A DNA stretch of 64,000 bases from Pseudomonas sp. ML2-2023-3 (GTDB taxonomy: Bacteria; Pseudomonadota; Gammaproteobacteria; Pseudomonadales; Pseudomonadaceae), in contig NZ_CP146345.1 in the NCBI RefSeq assembly GCF_037055275.1, positions 1-64,000 of the forward strand. The letters run 5' to 3'. The position numbers and the translations under genes were made by a program. The notes beneath the pieces are model-generated. The model was not told the DNA's origin. It was given only the letters and a program-made list of their open reading frames with translations, and made no database searches. Of the stretch, positions 26,831 through 35,030 are shown one piece after another; the first letter of the stretch is position 1, and every line of letters starts with the position of its first letter.

Positions 26831-27957
26831 TGTGTTTCTCCTTGTCGGGCGACCAAACCTAGTTTGGCGAGATATTTTTCGACGCCATCAATCGCGTCTT
26901 CAATGAATGGCTCGGTAAGGCGATAACCCACGTTTTCCGCGAACTCTTCCCACTGCATCTGAGTGAAAACTGCACCTTGTTCGAGATATGGGGCTTTGCG
27001 CAGACCGATGTTCAAGGCATAGAAAAGGTTACGATCCATCCCTTTCAACCAGCGAAACTGGGAAGAGGGCAACTTGCCGCTTTTGGATGCAACCTTGTGC
27101 ATGGCGAACAGCATCGTTCGGGGGTAGGGGTGTCTGAGGAGCCAGGCCTGAGCGTCAGGATGAGCTGAGTATTTTTTGAATGCTGCGTCAGTTAAACCGA
27201 GATCCGGGTACCCTTTTTTCCCTTCAAACGTACCTGTGTGACAAGAGCGGTTGAGGTCGTCCAGGAGCTGCTGGGCTACGCGGATGTCTTTTCCGTCCGA
27301 GAGGAGGCGAGCGCCGAACACTGCGAACATTGCACGCTCTGTCGGACTCAATTCGTTGAGTGTCGCGACCGGCTTGCCTAGGAACTCGATCAGGAGTTGT
27401 CCGCAGCGTTCACGATCTAACTTGTGATTTACTATCAGTCCTTGCTCAAGCGTCCATTCTTCGGGATGCACAGCGCTGCGATGCTCGACCGGATCATCGT
27501 TTAGCAGCAGAGTTTGAGGGTTGCCGTAGTACAGGGAAGGAATGATAGCGGGGGAGTGCTTGGACATGATCCAAGGCAGGGTTTCAACCGTGACCTTCCT
27601 GCGCGTTTTGTTCATCGGGTGACGGTGAGCTGCAAGAAAGCCCCTCGCGATGAAGAAAAGCGGTATGGGAATGTAAAAATAACCAGCCTTATTGAGAATG
27701 CTCAAAAGCTCGGGGAAAGTAACCCTTGATGGATACATTGCCATACCCGCAGCTTGTGCGCGCCACTCGCGAATCACCTCAGGCATAAATGGCCAATCGA
27801 AAACAGCAAGCTGGTACCAAACCCACTTGAGCGACCAGTAGCTAATGGTGCCGTGCCAGCGATGCCAAAACATCCATCCGAAAAATGCGATCAAGCCAAT
27901 CATGACCAGCCATACGACCCCCATTCCGTCTGATTGATTTTGTCCGTGTCTAGCCAT
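26827..27957 (-). CDS. trbA: TrbA/DotM (IcmP)-like coupling complex protein
   Basis: The 376-residue protein has two membrane helices near its start (about residues 13-30 and 88-105) and a C-terminal cytoplasmic domain with the IcmP-type segments FAVFGARLLSDGK and LLRHPYPRTMLFAMHKVA. DotM/IcmP sits with DotL in the coupling complex; TrbA is the plasmid version. It overlaps trbB (ATGA) and follows the transglycosylase gene. Confidence 0.82.
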   Translation of the reverse strand: MARHGQNQSDGMGVVWLVMIGLIAFFGWMFWHRWHGTISYWSLKWVWYQLAVFDWPFMPEVIREWRAQAAGMAMYPSRVTFPELLSILNKAGYFYIPIPLFFIARGFLAAHRHPMNKTRRKVTVETLPWIMSKHSPAIIPSLYYGNPQTLLLNDDPVEHRSAVHPEEWTLEQGLIVNHKLDRERCGQLLIEFLGKPVATLNELSPTERAMFAVFGARLLSDGKDIRVAQQLLDDLNRSCHTGTFEGKKGYPDLGLTDAAFKKYSAHPDAQAWLLRHPYPRTMLFAMHKVASKSGKLPSSQFRWLKGMDRNLFYALNIGLRKAPYLEQGAVFTQMQWEEFAENVGYRLTEPFIEDAIDGVEKYLAKLGLVARQGETQ

Positions 27958-27965
27958 GAGCCCTC

Positions 27966-28364
27966 CTAGAACTTGAGCGAATTGTTATAAACACGCTGGA
28001 TGTACGGGTATTTGTACTTCGGAGTCCTGGAGTGGTAATGCCCAACCCCATCCCAAAAGCTGCCATTCGCCTGGTTAATCTCGTAGCGCAAAATGTATGC
28101 AGCGGCGCGAGCGGACCAGCAGAAGTTCGTCGTGATCATTTGGGGCGATACGCCGAATTCACGCTCTAATTTCTGAGCCCACACGGTGTTGATCTGGAAA
28201 GGACCGTGGTCGACCGTGCCATTTGTGTTCGGGCTCAAAGTCCCTGTACTGCCGCCCTCGGTTATCCAAAGCGCGATCATTCCCCTAAGGGGCAAACTGT
28301 AATCTCGCGCCGCTTCAACCAAACAAACCGGTACAGGCGGCTCAGCCACTGGTAATGGAATCAT
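27966..28364 (-). CDS. Lytic transglycosylase-like (SLT) protein
   Basis: The 132-residue protein matches the SLT fold: an acidic active-site region (MIALWITEGGSTGTLSPN), DHGPFQINTVWAQ and a Tyr-rich C-terminal part (YHSRTPKYKYPYIQRVY). Glu in WITEGG is the probable catalytic residue. These enzymes open peptidoglycan for channel assembly. A clear signal peptide is not visible, so its export route is unclear. It is the first gene of the - strand coupling operon, with the palindrome at 28405-28430 just upstream. Confidence 0.78.
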   Translation of the reverse strand: MIPLPVAEPPVPVCLVEAARDYSLPLRGMIALWITEGGSTGTLSPNTNGTVDHGPFQINTVWAQKLEREFGVSPQMITTNFCWSARAAAYILRYEINQANGSFWDGVGHYHSRTPKYKYPYIQRVYNNSLKF

Positions 28365-28404
28365 CGTTTCGTCCTTTCTCGATCCCTAGCAATGGGTTAT
28401 AATT

Positions 28405-28430
28405 TTCCGTATGGTAGCCATTCTACGGAA
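28405..28430. promoter_or_regulatory. 26-bp palindromic operator-like site, copy 2
   Basis: Half-sites TTCCGTAT and CTACGGAA flank a 10-bp spacer. It lies between the divergent coupling operon (- strand, start 28364) and topoisomerase gene (+ strand, start 28506). TATAAT at 28399-28404 on the + strand and TAGAAT inside the site on the - strand are candidate -10 elements, so one bound protein could control both directions. Confidence 0.72.
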
Positions 28431-28505
28431 TCAAGGCAAGTTGAATCAGCCTTATGCAAATCCGCAAAAACGCTGATTTCAGCCTCGTTCAGGAAGGAGT
28501 TTTTA

Positions 28506-31031
28506 ATGGAAAAGGTTTTGTGGATTGCCGAGAAGGAATCCCAGCTTTCTCAGGGTATTTATTCGGCCATTCCGGGCCGCACCGAAGATCAGGGGCCGGG
28601 CTGGGCACGCAGAGGCGAGCATTGGTTTATCTGGCTCGATGGCCATGCGTTTCAACAAGCTCCACCGGACCACTACCTTCCTGACGACGTGCCTTTGACA
28701 GCCGGCAAGAAAAAGGTTTGGCGGATGGCTGATCTACCTATTATCCCTGGAGCTCGGGCATGGAAGCTTTTGCCAGATCCACGAAAGAAGGCTCGTATCG
28801 CAAAGCTTAAAGAATTGTTGCAGTGGTGTGATGTTGTTCACCACCTTGGTGATTCCGACGAGGAGGGTCAGTGCCTTGTTGATGAAGCCCTCGAGTACTT
28901 CCAATTCAAGAAGCCTGTACGTCGGGTGCTGATCAACGACTACAACGCTACAAAAATCAAAGAGTCACTTGCCAACATTCGGGATAACACAGAACCTCAG
29001 TTCACCGGGTGGCGGCGCTGGGGCCTTGCTCGCAGTCGCTACGACTGGTTGCTGGGTATGAATGGCACGAGAGCGATGACCTTGCGCGGCCGTGAGGTAG
29101 GACAGCAGGGTTTGCTACCCGTTGGGAGCGTACAAACGCCTCTGCTCTATATAGCCAGGGAGCGCGACAGGCTGATCGAGGAATTCAAGCCTCACGCCTA
29201 TCAAGTAGTCACCGTACAACTGAAACCAACCGAAGGTCCGGACTTTCAGGCTCGGTGGAAACCGCGGGCTGATCAATCTGGCCTGGATGATGATGGGCGT
29301 GTGGTCGACACTCAAGTCTCCAAGTCCATTGCAGAAAAGGTCAAAGGCCAGACAGGTTCTGTTACCGAAAGCGCTGTAGTCGATAAAAGCAAGAAACCTC
29401 CACTACCTCTCTCTATGAACGAGCTGCAGATGGAAGGTTTCAGCCGGTATGACTATTCCGCTCAGGAAGTCATGGAAGCGGCTCAGAAGCTGTACGACAC
29501 ATACAAAGTCATGACGTATCCAAGAACGGATGTCAGGCACCTTTCAGAAGCTCATCACGATGAAGCGCCTGCAGTGATAGCGGCAGTGCTGCAAATTCGT
29601 CCTGACCTGACCCAGATTGCTGACCTGCTAAACCACTCCCATAAATCGGCTGCATTCGATGACGCGAAAGTTCGCACACCGACCGGGGAGCCAACTCCGC
29701 ACCACGGCATAGTGCCTTCCATTCCCGAAAAAACAGTGAACCTGGCCGAGTGGACTGAACGAGAGCGAAACGTTTACGACCTGGTTGTTCGGGCATACCT
29801 GGCTCAGTTTGCCAGCGATTACAAATATCAGGCCGCAACGCTGCACGTAGATATTGATGGTGAAGCTTTTACGGCCAGTGGTACCACCCCCGTACAATTG
29901 GGTTGGAAAGCGATCTATCAAGAGCCACCGCCATTGGATGGTACAGAGCTGGAAGAGGACAACCTTCCATCGTTGACGCTGCCAGCGCTGAGTGAGGGGG
30001 ATAGCGTCTCGTGCTTGTCTTGCAGCATGGTCGACCAAATGACCACGCCGCCACCGCGATTTGACGACAACATGCTGCTTGATGCGATGAAGAACCTGCA
30101 CAGGTATGTAGTCGATCCGGAGCTTCGTAAACTCCTCAAAGAAGGTGAGGGCATCGGGACAACCTCCACTCGTGCCGGGATTATTGCGGATATGAAAAAG
30201 CGAGAGCTTTTCGTATCTGCGCCGAAGGGCAAGAAAAAACTCATGACGAGCGCGCAGGCCAGAAACCTGATCGATGCTCTTCCCATGAAGGTGAAAGACC
30301 CGGCACAGGCTGGCTATTTCAAACAGTCACTGGATAAGGTCGCTAGTGGCACACTCACCCACTCTGAGTTCATGGAATATGCCGAACGATTCGTTCGGGA
30401 AGTTGTTGAGGTGGCCAAAGTCGCTGAAATGGCAGATCTTCCCCCTTCACCAGGGGAGCAAATTCCTTGCCCAAACTGCTCTGGCGAGCTACAGAACAAA
30501 GGGAAACGTACTGCTTGCAGCCAATGCAAATTTGTCCTCTGGCATGAAGCGTTCGGCAAGCTGCTTGGAGCAAAAGATATTGAAGCCTTACTTAAGAAGG
30601 GTGAGACACGACTACTTCAGAACTTAATAGGCCGTGAGAAAAAAACGAAATTCTCGGCGCGCCTGTCATTAGATCGTGCCACCGGCAAGACCAAGCCTCT
30701 CTTTGAAAATTCTGGTGCTAATACATCCAAGAGCGAGACATCCTCCAAGGAGCAAATAATACTCGCTCCGCTTAACTGCCCTCGATGCCCGGGCATTCTC
30801 GAAGCCACAGGGAAGACGCTTGAGTGTCCATCATGCAAATTCAAAATGTTTTCAGAGTTACTGGGCAGGGCTTTGAATGATGCTGAACTCAAAGCACTCC
30901 TCACAGACGGAATTACTGAAAAACTCAGTGGTTTTGTCAGCCCCAAAAACAACAGTGCTTTTTCCGCAAAACTCAAGCTCAACCGTGAAGCTTGGAAGGT
31001 TGAGTTTGAGTTTGAAAAGAGGGGTAGCTGA
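28506..31031 (+). CDS. topB: Type IA DNA topoisomerase (TopB/TraE-like)
   Basis: The protein of about 841 residues has an N-terminal TOPRIM domain with a GDSDEEGQ motif at about residue 115, the catalytic Tyr in MTYPRTD at about 338 and two C-terminal four-Cys zinc motifs (CPNCSGELQ...CSQCKF near 654 and CPRCPGILE...CPSCKF near 757). This is the topoisomerase III group found on conjugative plasmids, used to resolve transfer or replication intermediates. ATG at 28506 follows AAGGAG; longer frames upstream lack a site. Confidence 0.92.
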   Translation: MEKVLWIAEKESQLSQGIYSAIPGRTEDQGPGWARRGEHWFIWLDGHAFQQAPPDHYLPDDVPLTAGKKKVWRMADLPIIPGARAWKLLPDPRKKARIAKLKELLQWCDVVHHLGDSDEEGQCLVDEALEYFQFKKPVRRVLINDYNATKIKESLANIRDNTEPQFTGWRRWGLARSRYDWLLGMNGTRAMTLRGREVGQQGLLPVGSVQTPLLYIARERDRLIEEFKPHAYQVVTVQLKPTEGPDFQARWKPRADQSGLDDDGRVVDTQVSKSIAEKVKGQTGSVTESAVVDKSKKPPLPLSMNELQMEGFSRYDYSAQEVMEAAQKLYDTYKVMTYPRTDVRHLSEAHHDEAPAVIAAVLQIRPDLTQIADLLNHSHKSAAFDDAKVRTPTGEPTPHHGIVPSIPEKTVNLAEWTERERNVYDLVVRAYLAQFASDYKYQAATLHVDIDGEAFTASGTTPVQLGWKAIYQEPPPLDGTELEEDNLPSLTLPALSEGDSVSCLSCSMVDQMTTPPPRFDDNMLLDAMKNLHRYVVDPELRKLLKEGEGIGTTSTRAGIIADMKKRELFVSAPKGKKKLMTSAQARNLIDALPMKVKDPAQAGYFKQSLDKVASGTLTHSEFMEYAERFVREVVEVAKVAEMADLPPSPGEQIPCPNCSGELQNKGKRTACSQCKFVLWHEAFGKLLGAKDIEALLKKGETRLLQNLIGREKKTKFSARLSLDRATGKTKPLFENSGANTSKSETSSKEQIILAPLNCPRCPGILEATGKTLECPSCKFKMFSELLGRALNDAELKALLTDGITEKLSGFVSPKNNSAFSAKLKLNREAWKVEFEFEKRGS

Positions 31032-31033
31032 CC

Positions 31034-31423
31034 GTGCCTCAGATTGAGAATGCTATTGCGCACGACCTCAGCTTGGCACCTTTTCTGGATGATTTCAGAG
31101 CATTGGTCCTTGGTCATATGAAACGCATGCCCAGTCAAGAATGGACACGGCTACGGGTCTTGTCAGTTATGGGTGGAACGGCAGGATCTGGACTCACAGC
31201 AAGCCCTGAAGAGGTATTGCGCACGTCATTCGGCAGTCCCGATCTCAGAATGTCGGACGTCATGAATGCTTTTATGGATTACGCAGAGGTCATTGGAACT
31301 ATCAATGATGCTCCCGCTTACTATTTCTCTGGGCTTGGATATTACGCCTGGGGGTTGAGCCCTGAGTCATCGCCGATTCTTGATGCCTCGATCACGCACC
31401 CAAACTCACCGCCTGGTTGGTGA
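31034..31423 (+). CDS. Hypothetical protein (129 aa)
   Basis: GTG at 31034 begins two bases after the topoisomerase stop. The soluble, mostly helical product starts MPQIENAIAHDLSLAPFLDD and ends in a Ser/Pro-rich tail. Position suggests co-transcription with topB. No family recognised. Confidence 0.55.
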   Translation: MPQIENAIAHDLSLAPFLDDFRALVLGHMKRMPSQEWTRLRVLSVMGGTAGSGLTASPEEVLRTSFGSPDLRMSDVMNAFMDYAEVIGTINDAPAYYFSGLGYYAWGLSPESSPILDASITHPNSPPGW

Positions 31424-31441
31424 GAAAGAAAGGAGCAATAC

Positions 31442-31822
31442 ATGTTTATACGTTTGTTACCTCTGTTGCTTGCAATCCTTGTTGCTGGGTGCGATCAGTC
31501 GAAAAATCAGCATGAGCAGGAAGGCGTGCAACGGCAGCTGATTCAGGGAATGCACGCTGAATTTTTCAAAGTCGCTGATGGCAACAACACCTGGTTTGAG
31601 GTTGCAATTTCGGTCGACAATAGCAAAACATTCAGGATGCCGGTTTTCTTCTCTCAAAATGGAAAGCTCGTAAAAGTCACCGATTCACAGGCCCAGTCAA
31701 TATTTGATAGCTGGCTTAAAGAGCGCGCTAAGAACATTGCGGCATTCGGGTCGCTTGATGAACAAAGCGGCATGAAAGATCCATTCCTCGCGCTTGATGT
31801 GAACCGTTGGGAGAAAAAATAA
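31442..31822 (+). CDS. Putative lipoprotein (126 aa)
   Basis: A type II signal peptide with lipobox LVAGC (Cys at residue 17) is followed by a polar tether and a small domain (QGMHAEFFKVADGNNTWFEV). AAAGGAG lies before the ATG at 31442. Its stop overlaps the next start (TAATG). It is probably an envelope protein of the plasmid; specific role unknown. Confidence 0.6.
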   Translation: MFIRLLPLLLAILVAGCDQSKNQHEQEGVQRQLIQGMHAEFFKVADGNNTWFEVAISVDNSKTFRMPVFFSQNGKLVKVTDSQAQSIFDSWLKERAKNIAAFGSLDEQSGMKDPFLALDVNRWEKK

Positions 31823-32199
31823 TGTTCAACGAAGATGAGATGAAGTTTGTCCCTGCGTATTACGCCGCGAATGGTAAAGGCCAAAGCGTACCCTTCATTG
31901 TGTCGTTGATGATGGTCGATGATGAGAGCAAAGCTGCAGTACCACCCGCTGTCTCGGCGTCGATTGACAGAACGCTAAGCATCACAGGAACGGAAGGGGT
32001 GGCCTTTGCGAACATTTACAACGTCGAACCACTCGACCTGGTTGTACCGGCTCACATCGACCGGGCGATGAAGATTCTCGGCGCTCTTGTGCTGTTCCGT
32101 TGCCAGAGTCCTGAAACTGCCGAAAATCTGATGACGGTGATGAATGAAGCCTACACCCTAACCTTGGTCAAAGATAAGCAGAGCGATGCTGATGCTTAA
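31822..32199 (+). CDS. Hypothetical protein (125 aa)
   Basis: ATG at 31822 overlaps the lipoprotein stop, so translation is coupled. The protein begins MFNEDEMKFVPAYYAANGKG and contains TLVKDKQSDADA at its end. It has no membrane segment and looks cytoplasmic. Function unknown. Confidence 0.55.
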   Translation: MFNEDEMKFVPAYYAANGKGQSVPFIVSLMMVDDESKAAVPPAVSASIDRTLSITGTEGVAFANIYNVEPLDLVVPAHIDRAMKILGALVLFRCQSPETAENLMTVMNEAYTLTLVKDKQSDADA

Positions 32200-32638
32200 G
32201 CAGCGGATTTGGCGTACCTGTGTGGCGATTGGCAGCTCGATCATTGGGCTTTCTTACGCAGTGCTTGCAGTTCACCACGGGTTCGACGTCCCGGGCGAGC
32301 TGGTTCACGCAGCGCTGTTTCTTGCAGCAGGGATTGCTCTGCTTTACCAAACATTCAAACGACAGCACGAGGGCTCCCAGATGCCAGGTCCATTGACCAG
32401 CCAGCAGGTTGCAGAATACGAATGCGCGATGGAAACCATCGGGAACGCACTCGCGGCACGATCACAGGCAATCCACGAGGAAAGGTCTAAGGCTGAGCCC
32501 GACCTTGAGGCCCTTGCAAAATTGCGACAGGAGCAGGCTGAGCTCGTGCTGGAACGTAGCAAAATATCCATAGATGACGTCGACACCGTACGTCGTGTAA
32601 TCGCGAACTACGGCGCCCAGGTACGGGCTCAGATTTGA
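32186..32638 (+). CDS. Membrane protein with C-terminal coiled coil (150 aa)
   Basis: Two N-terminal helices (about residues 10-28 and 38-57) precede a cytoplasmic coiled-coil-prone domain (EERSKAEPDLEALAKLRQEQ). The gene overlaps the preceding one by 14 bases. ATG at 32192 is an alternative start. It immediately precedes the zeta-fusion gene, so it might be functionally linked to it, but this is only positional. Confidence 0.55.
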   Translation: MLMLKQRIWRTCVAIGSSIIGLSYAVLAVHHGFDVPGELVHAALFLAAGIALLYQTFKRQHEGSQMPGPLTSQQVAEYECAMETIGNALAARSQAIHEERSKAEPDLEALAKLRQEQAELVLERSKISIDDVDTVRRVIANYGAQVRAQI

Positions 32639-32647
32639 GGACTGGCC

Positions 32648-34162
32648 ATGGACGATCAGAGCAAAGGTTTGAGCGTTAAGGAAGCACAGGCGGTCGTTGA
32701 TCGATTCTTGGCTGACTATAATGGAAACATCCCCCTGAGAAATCTTGTCAGGGCGAACCAGGAGGATATTTATGGACCGCAAGCATCACGCGAAAAAATC
32801 GGAATCCGCATCGACGGAGCCTACCATCCAGGAAGTGGACTTATCACAATTGTCGCTTCCAATATGGGTGACGAAGGGGCCATCGTCCGAACCTTGCGCC
32901 ACGAGCTCCTCGGGCATTTTGGGCTCAACACCTTCGATCCCGAAGAAAAAAGAGCGCTCCTTTCTCGCGTTCTTGAAACGCGTAACGAATCAACGCTAAG
33001 CCATATCTGGGCCTATGTTGATAAAAACTACGCTGATAAAAGCGAGCTGTTCCGTGCTGAAGAAGTCTTCGCATTTGTGGCTGAAGACGAACGCACGTTT
33101 CTGGGCCGAGCCTGGGACCGAACCCGTGCAGCTTTACAACAGGTTCTCAAGGCTACAGGCCTGATAGACGACAAGTCACTTTCCATCCATGAGCTTCGTG
33201 TCGAGGCGCTGGCCATTGCAAAAGGCATCAAATCCGGCGAAAGGCATCAGCAGACATTCCCTAAAGACGATCAATCGCAGTTCAGGCTTGAGGCCGAAGA
33301 GCATCAGCTTATTTTTGAAGACATTGCCCAGCACGCTTTGATGCTCAGCAAACCGGTGCAGCAACCAGTTGCAATCATCCTCGGGGGGCAACCCGGGGCG
33401 GGGAAAGCGGCCCTCAGCAGTTATGCCACGACTGAGCTGGGTGGCAACTCAATCAAGATTGACGCTGACGAACTGCGCAAGTATCACCCCCACCTACTCA
33501 AGCTGATGCGTGAAAATGACCGTGACGCAGCGGATCTTACGCATCGTGATGCTGCAGGCTGGGCAGTGAAACTCACGAACCTGGCCATTAAAGAGCGCAG
33601 GAACCTGGTCATCGATGGAACAATGCGCGATCCAGACAGCCTGGCAAAGCTCTGCAGCAAGCTGCAATCAGCTGGGTACCGGATCGATGCTCGTGTGTTG
33701 GCCGTTAATGACCTGGTGAGCCGTCTTAGCATTCACCATCGGTACGAGCTGCAACACGAGGCCAATGGCTTTGGGCGTTGGTCCAACCGAACCAACCACG
33801 ACCTGGCGTTTGTAGGACTGCCGCTCACTGTTGATCGGCTGGAAACCGCCAATTTGGTCGACCGAATGCACGTGACGAATCGAAGCGGCACAGACATCTA
33901 CGACAACACACGTATAGCGGGTGGTTGGCAGCAAACCCCCGTCCAAGGCCGAGTTCATGTAGACGCTGAGCGTTCGAGAGCCTGGACGCAGGCCGAGCGA
34001 TCGTCCTTCGAACTGACCCTTGATCTTGTGCAATCCAAAATGCATCGCCGGCAAGCCAGTGAGGGGGATCTCGCGGAGCTTGCGGCTATCCGCGCGGACT
34101 ACAACCGCACGCTCGCACCCAGCATTCGTACCAATCTCCCAAACCAAATCAAACCTCGATAA
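32648..34162 (+). CDS. HExxH-domain and zeta-kinase fusion protein
   Basis: The 504-residue protein has two parts. Residues about 45-200 contain an HELLGH motif at 85-89 with a downstream acidic helix, as in polyvalent-protein metallopeptidase-like domains. Residues about 220-460 match zeta toxins: P-loop GGQPGAGKAAL at about 245-253, IKIDADELRKYHPHL and LVIDGTMRDPDSL. Zeta kinases phosphorylate UDP-activated sugars and stop growth unless neutralised. The P-loop ends in Lys-Ala instead of Lys-Thr or Lys-Ser, so kinase activity may be reduced. ATG follows GAGG. The next gene (34182) is a candidate partner. Confidence 0.78.
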   Translation: MDDQSKGLSVKEAQAVVDRFLADYNGNIPLRNLVRANQEDIYGPQASREKIGIRIDGAYHPGSGLITIVASNMGDEGAIVRTLRHELLGHFGLNTFDPEEKRALLSRVLETRNESTLSHIWAYVDKNYADKSELFRAEEVFAFVAEDERTFLGRAWDRTRAALQQVLKATGLIDDKSLSIHELRVEALAIAKGIKSGERHQQTFPKDDQSQFRLEAEEHQLIFEDIAQHALMLSKPVQQPVAIILGGQPGAGKAALSSYATTELGGNSIKIDADELRKYHPHLLKLMRENDRDAADLTHRDAAGWAVKLTNLAIKERRNLVIDGTMRDPDSLAKLCSKLQSAGYRIDARVLAVNDLVSRLSIHHRYELQHEANGFGRWSNRTNHDLAFVGLPLTVDRLETANLVDRMHVTNRSGTDIYDNTRIAGGWQQTPVQGRVHVDAERSRAWTQAERSSFELTLDLVQSKMHRRQASEGDLAELAAIRADYNRTLAPSIRTNLPNQIKPR

Positions 34163-34181
34163 ATCCATCAGGGGCCAAGCC

Positions 34182-34517
34182 ATGAAACCAGACGAATTTG
34201 CTGCAAAATTAATGAAAGCTACTCCGGATCAGCTTGAAGCCTTGGATGATGCTCACTGGAGGTATATCAGTCTCATTGGGCTTGTTTCGGATGCGGTTCC
34301 CGCAGACGTGGTGGAGGCAGACCAAAAGGCATATCCGGATCTCATCAAGCGCAACGGCGCAATGACCGTATTCGACGATGCTGATTGCGAAGTCTTTATG
34401 GCGTCGGTCACCGGGCTTCCCGAAGAAATGTGTGCAGCCTGGCGGGACAAAGATTTCTACACGCTGCATGGCGAAACAGCTGATGAGATGGCAGATCGTC
34501 AGACAAAACAATCCTAA
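34182..34517 (+). CDS. Small acidic hypothetical protein downstream of zeta fusion (111 aa)
   Basis: The acidic, helical protein begins MKPDEFAAKLMKATPDQLEA. A GGGGCC stretch lies before the ATG at 34182. It follows the zeta fusion by 19 bases, so an antitoxin-like or chaperone role is possible; classical epsilon antitoxins precede zeta and are shorter, and no sequence match is claimed. It is the best candidate partner by position. Confidence 0.5.
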   Translation: MKPDEFAAKLMKATPDQLEALDDAHWRYISLIGLVSDAVPADVVEADQKAYPDLIKRNGAMTVFDDADCEVFMASVTGLPEEMCAAWRDKDFYTLHGETADEMADRQTKQS

Positions 34518-34536
34518 TCTCTCGGGAGGATACTGA

Positions 34537-34923
34537 ATGTCGACCCAAACTCTACCCAACCAATCAGTCACCTGGGCAGAACTCAGCTGTGTCGTTGAAG
34601 AGTTCTCTGAATGGCAGCAACGCTCTGATCGAAAATTTTCTGATGAACACACGGAGCTTTTGGCTTACCTGATGGACCAGTTGCAAGCGGAAAGCGAATC
34701 ACTGATTGGCAATCCGCTCAACCATCCAGTACTCGGGCTGATCAGCCATATGAGCAGCAAAAATAATCGGATGCGTGAGCTCTTGTTTGCCTACCTTGCG
34801 ATTGTGCTCTCTCAAGATCTAGAACCTGCCCGAAAGCTCATTACTGGACAGCGACTGCAGCTACATCTTCACCCGGAATATGTGGCTGCGACCTGCTGCT
34901 ACGGCGCCTCTTACAACGCTTAA
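34537..34923 (+). CDS. Hypothetical protein (128 aa)
   Basis: The protein begins MSTQTLPNQSVTWAELSCVV and is largely alpha-helical, with a hydrophobic patch (FAYLAIVLSQDLEPARKLI). GGGAGGA precedes the ATG. It ends shortly before the promoter region of the methylase-helicase. No family recognised. Confidence 0.5.
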   Translation: MSTQTLPNQSVTWAELSCVVEEFSEWQQRSDRKFSDEHTELLAYLMDQLQAESESLIGNPLNHPVLGLISHMSSKNNRMRELLFAYLAIVLSQDLEPARKLITGQRLQLHLHPEYVAATCCYGASYNA

Positions 34924-34969
34924 AATCCCACTGAATTCGCGGACGGTCATCCTCAAATGCCGGTAAGAA

Positions 34970-34997
34970 TTGTACTCTGTTACGCATTTCGTATAAT
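34970..34997 (+). promoter_or_regulatory. Sigma70-like promoter for methylase-helicase gene
   Basis: TTGTAC and TATAAT lie 16 bp apart. The TATAAT is inside the operator palindrome at 34987-35012, so a bound regulator would block polymerase. Confidence 0.6.
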
Positions 34998-35012
34998 GAC
35001 TATGATACGAAC
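34987..35012. promoter_or_regulatory. 26-bp palindromic operator-like site, copy 3
   Basis: Half-sites TTTCGTAT and ATACGAAC flank a 10-bp spacer; the site covers the -10 TATAAT of the promoter at 34970. It lies 19 bases before the start codon of the 1846-residue protein. Confidence 0.72.
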
Positions 35013-35030
35013 TAGACGGAGTACTATACG

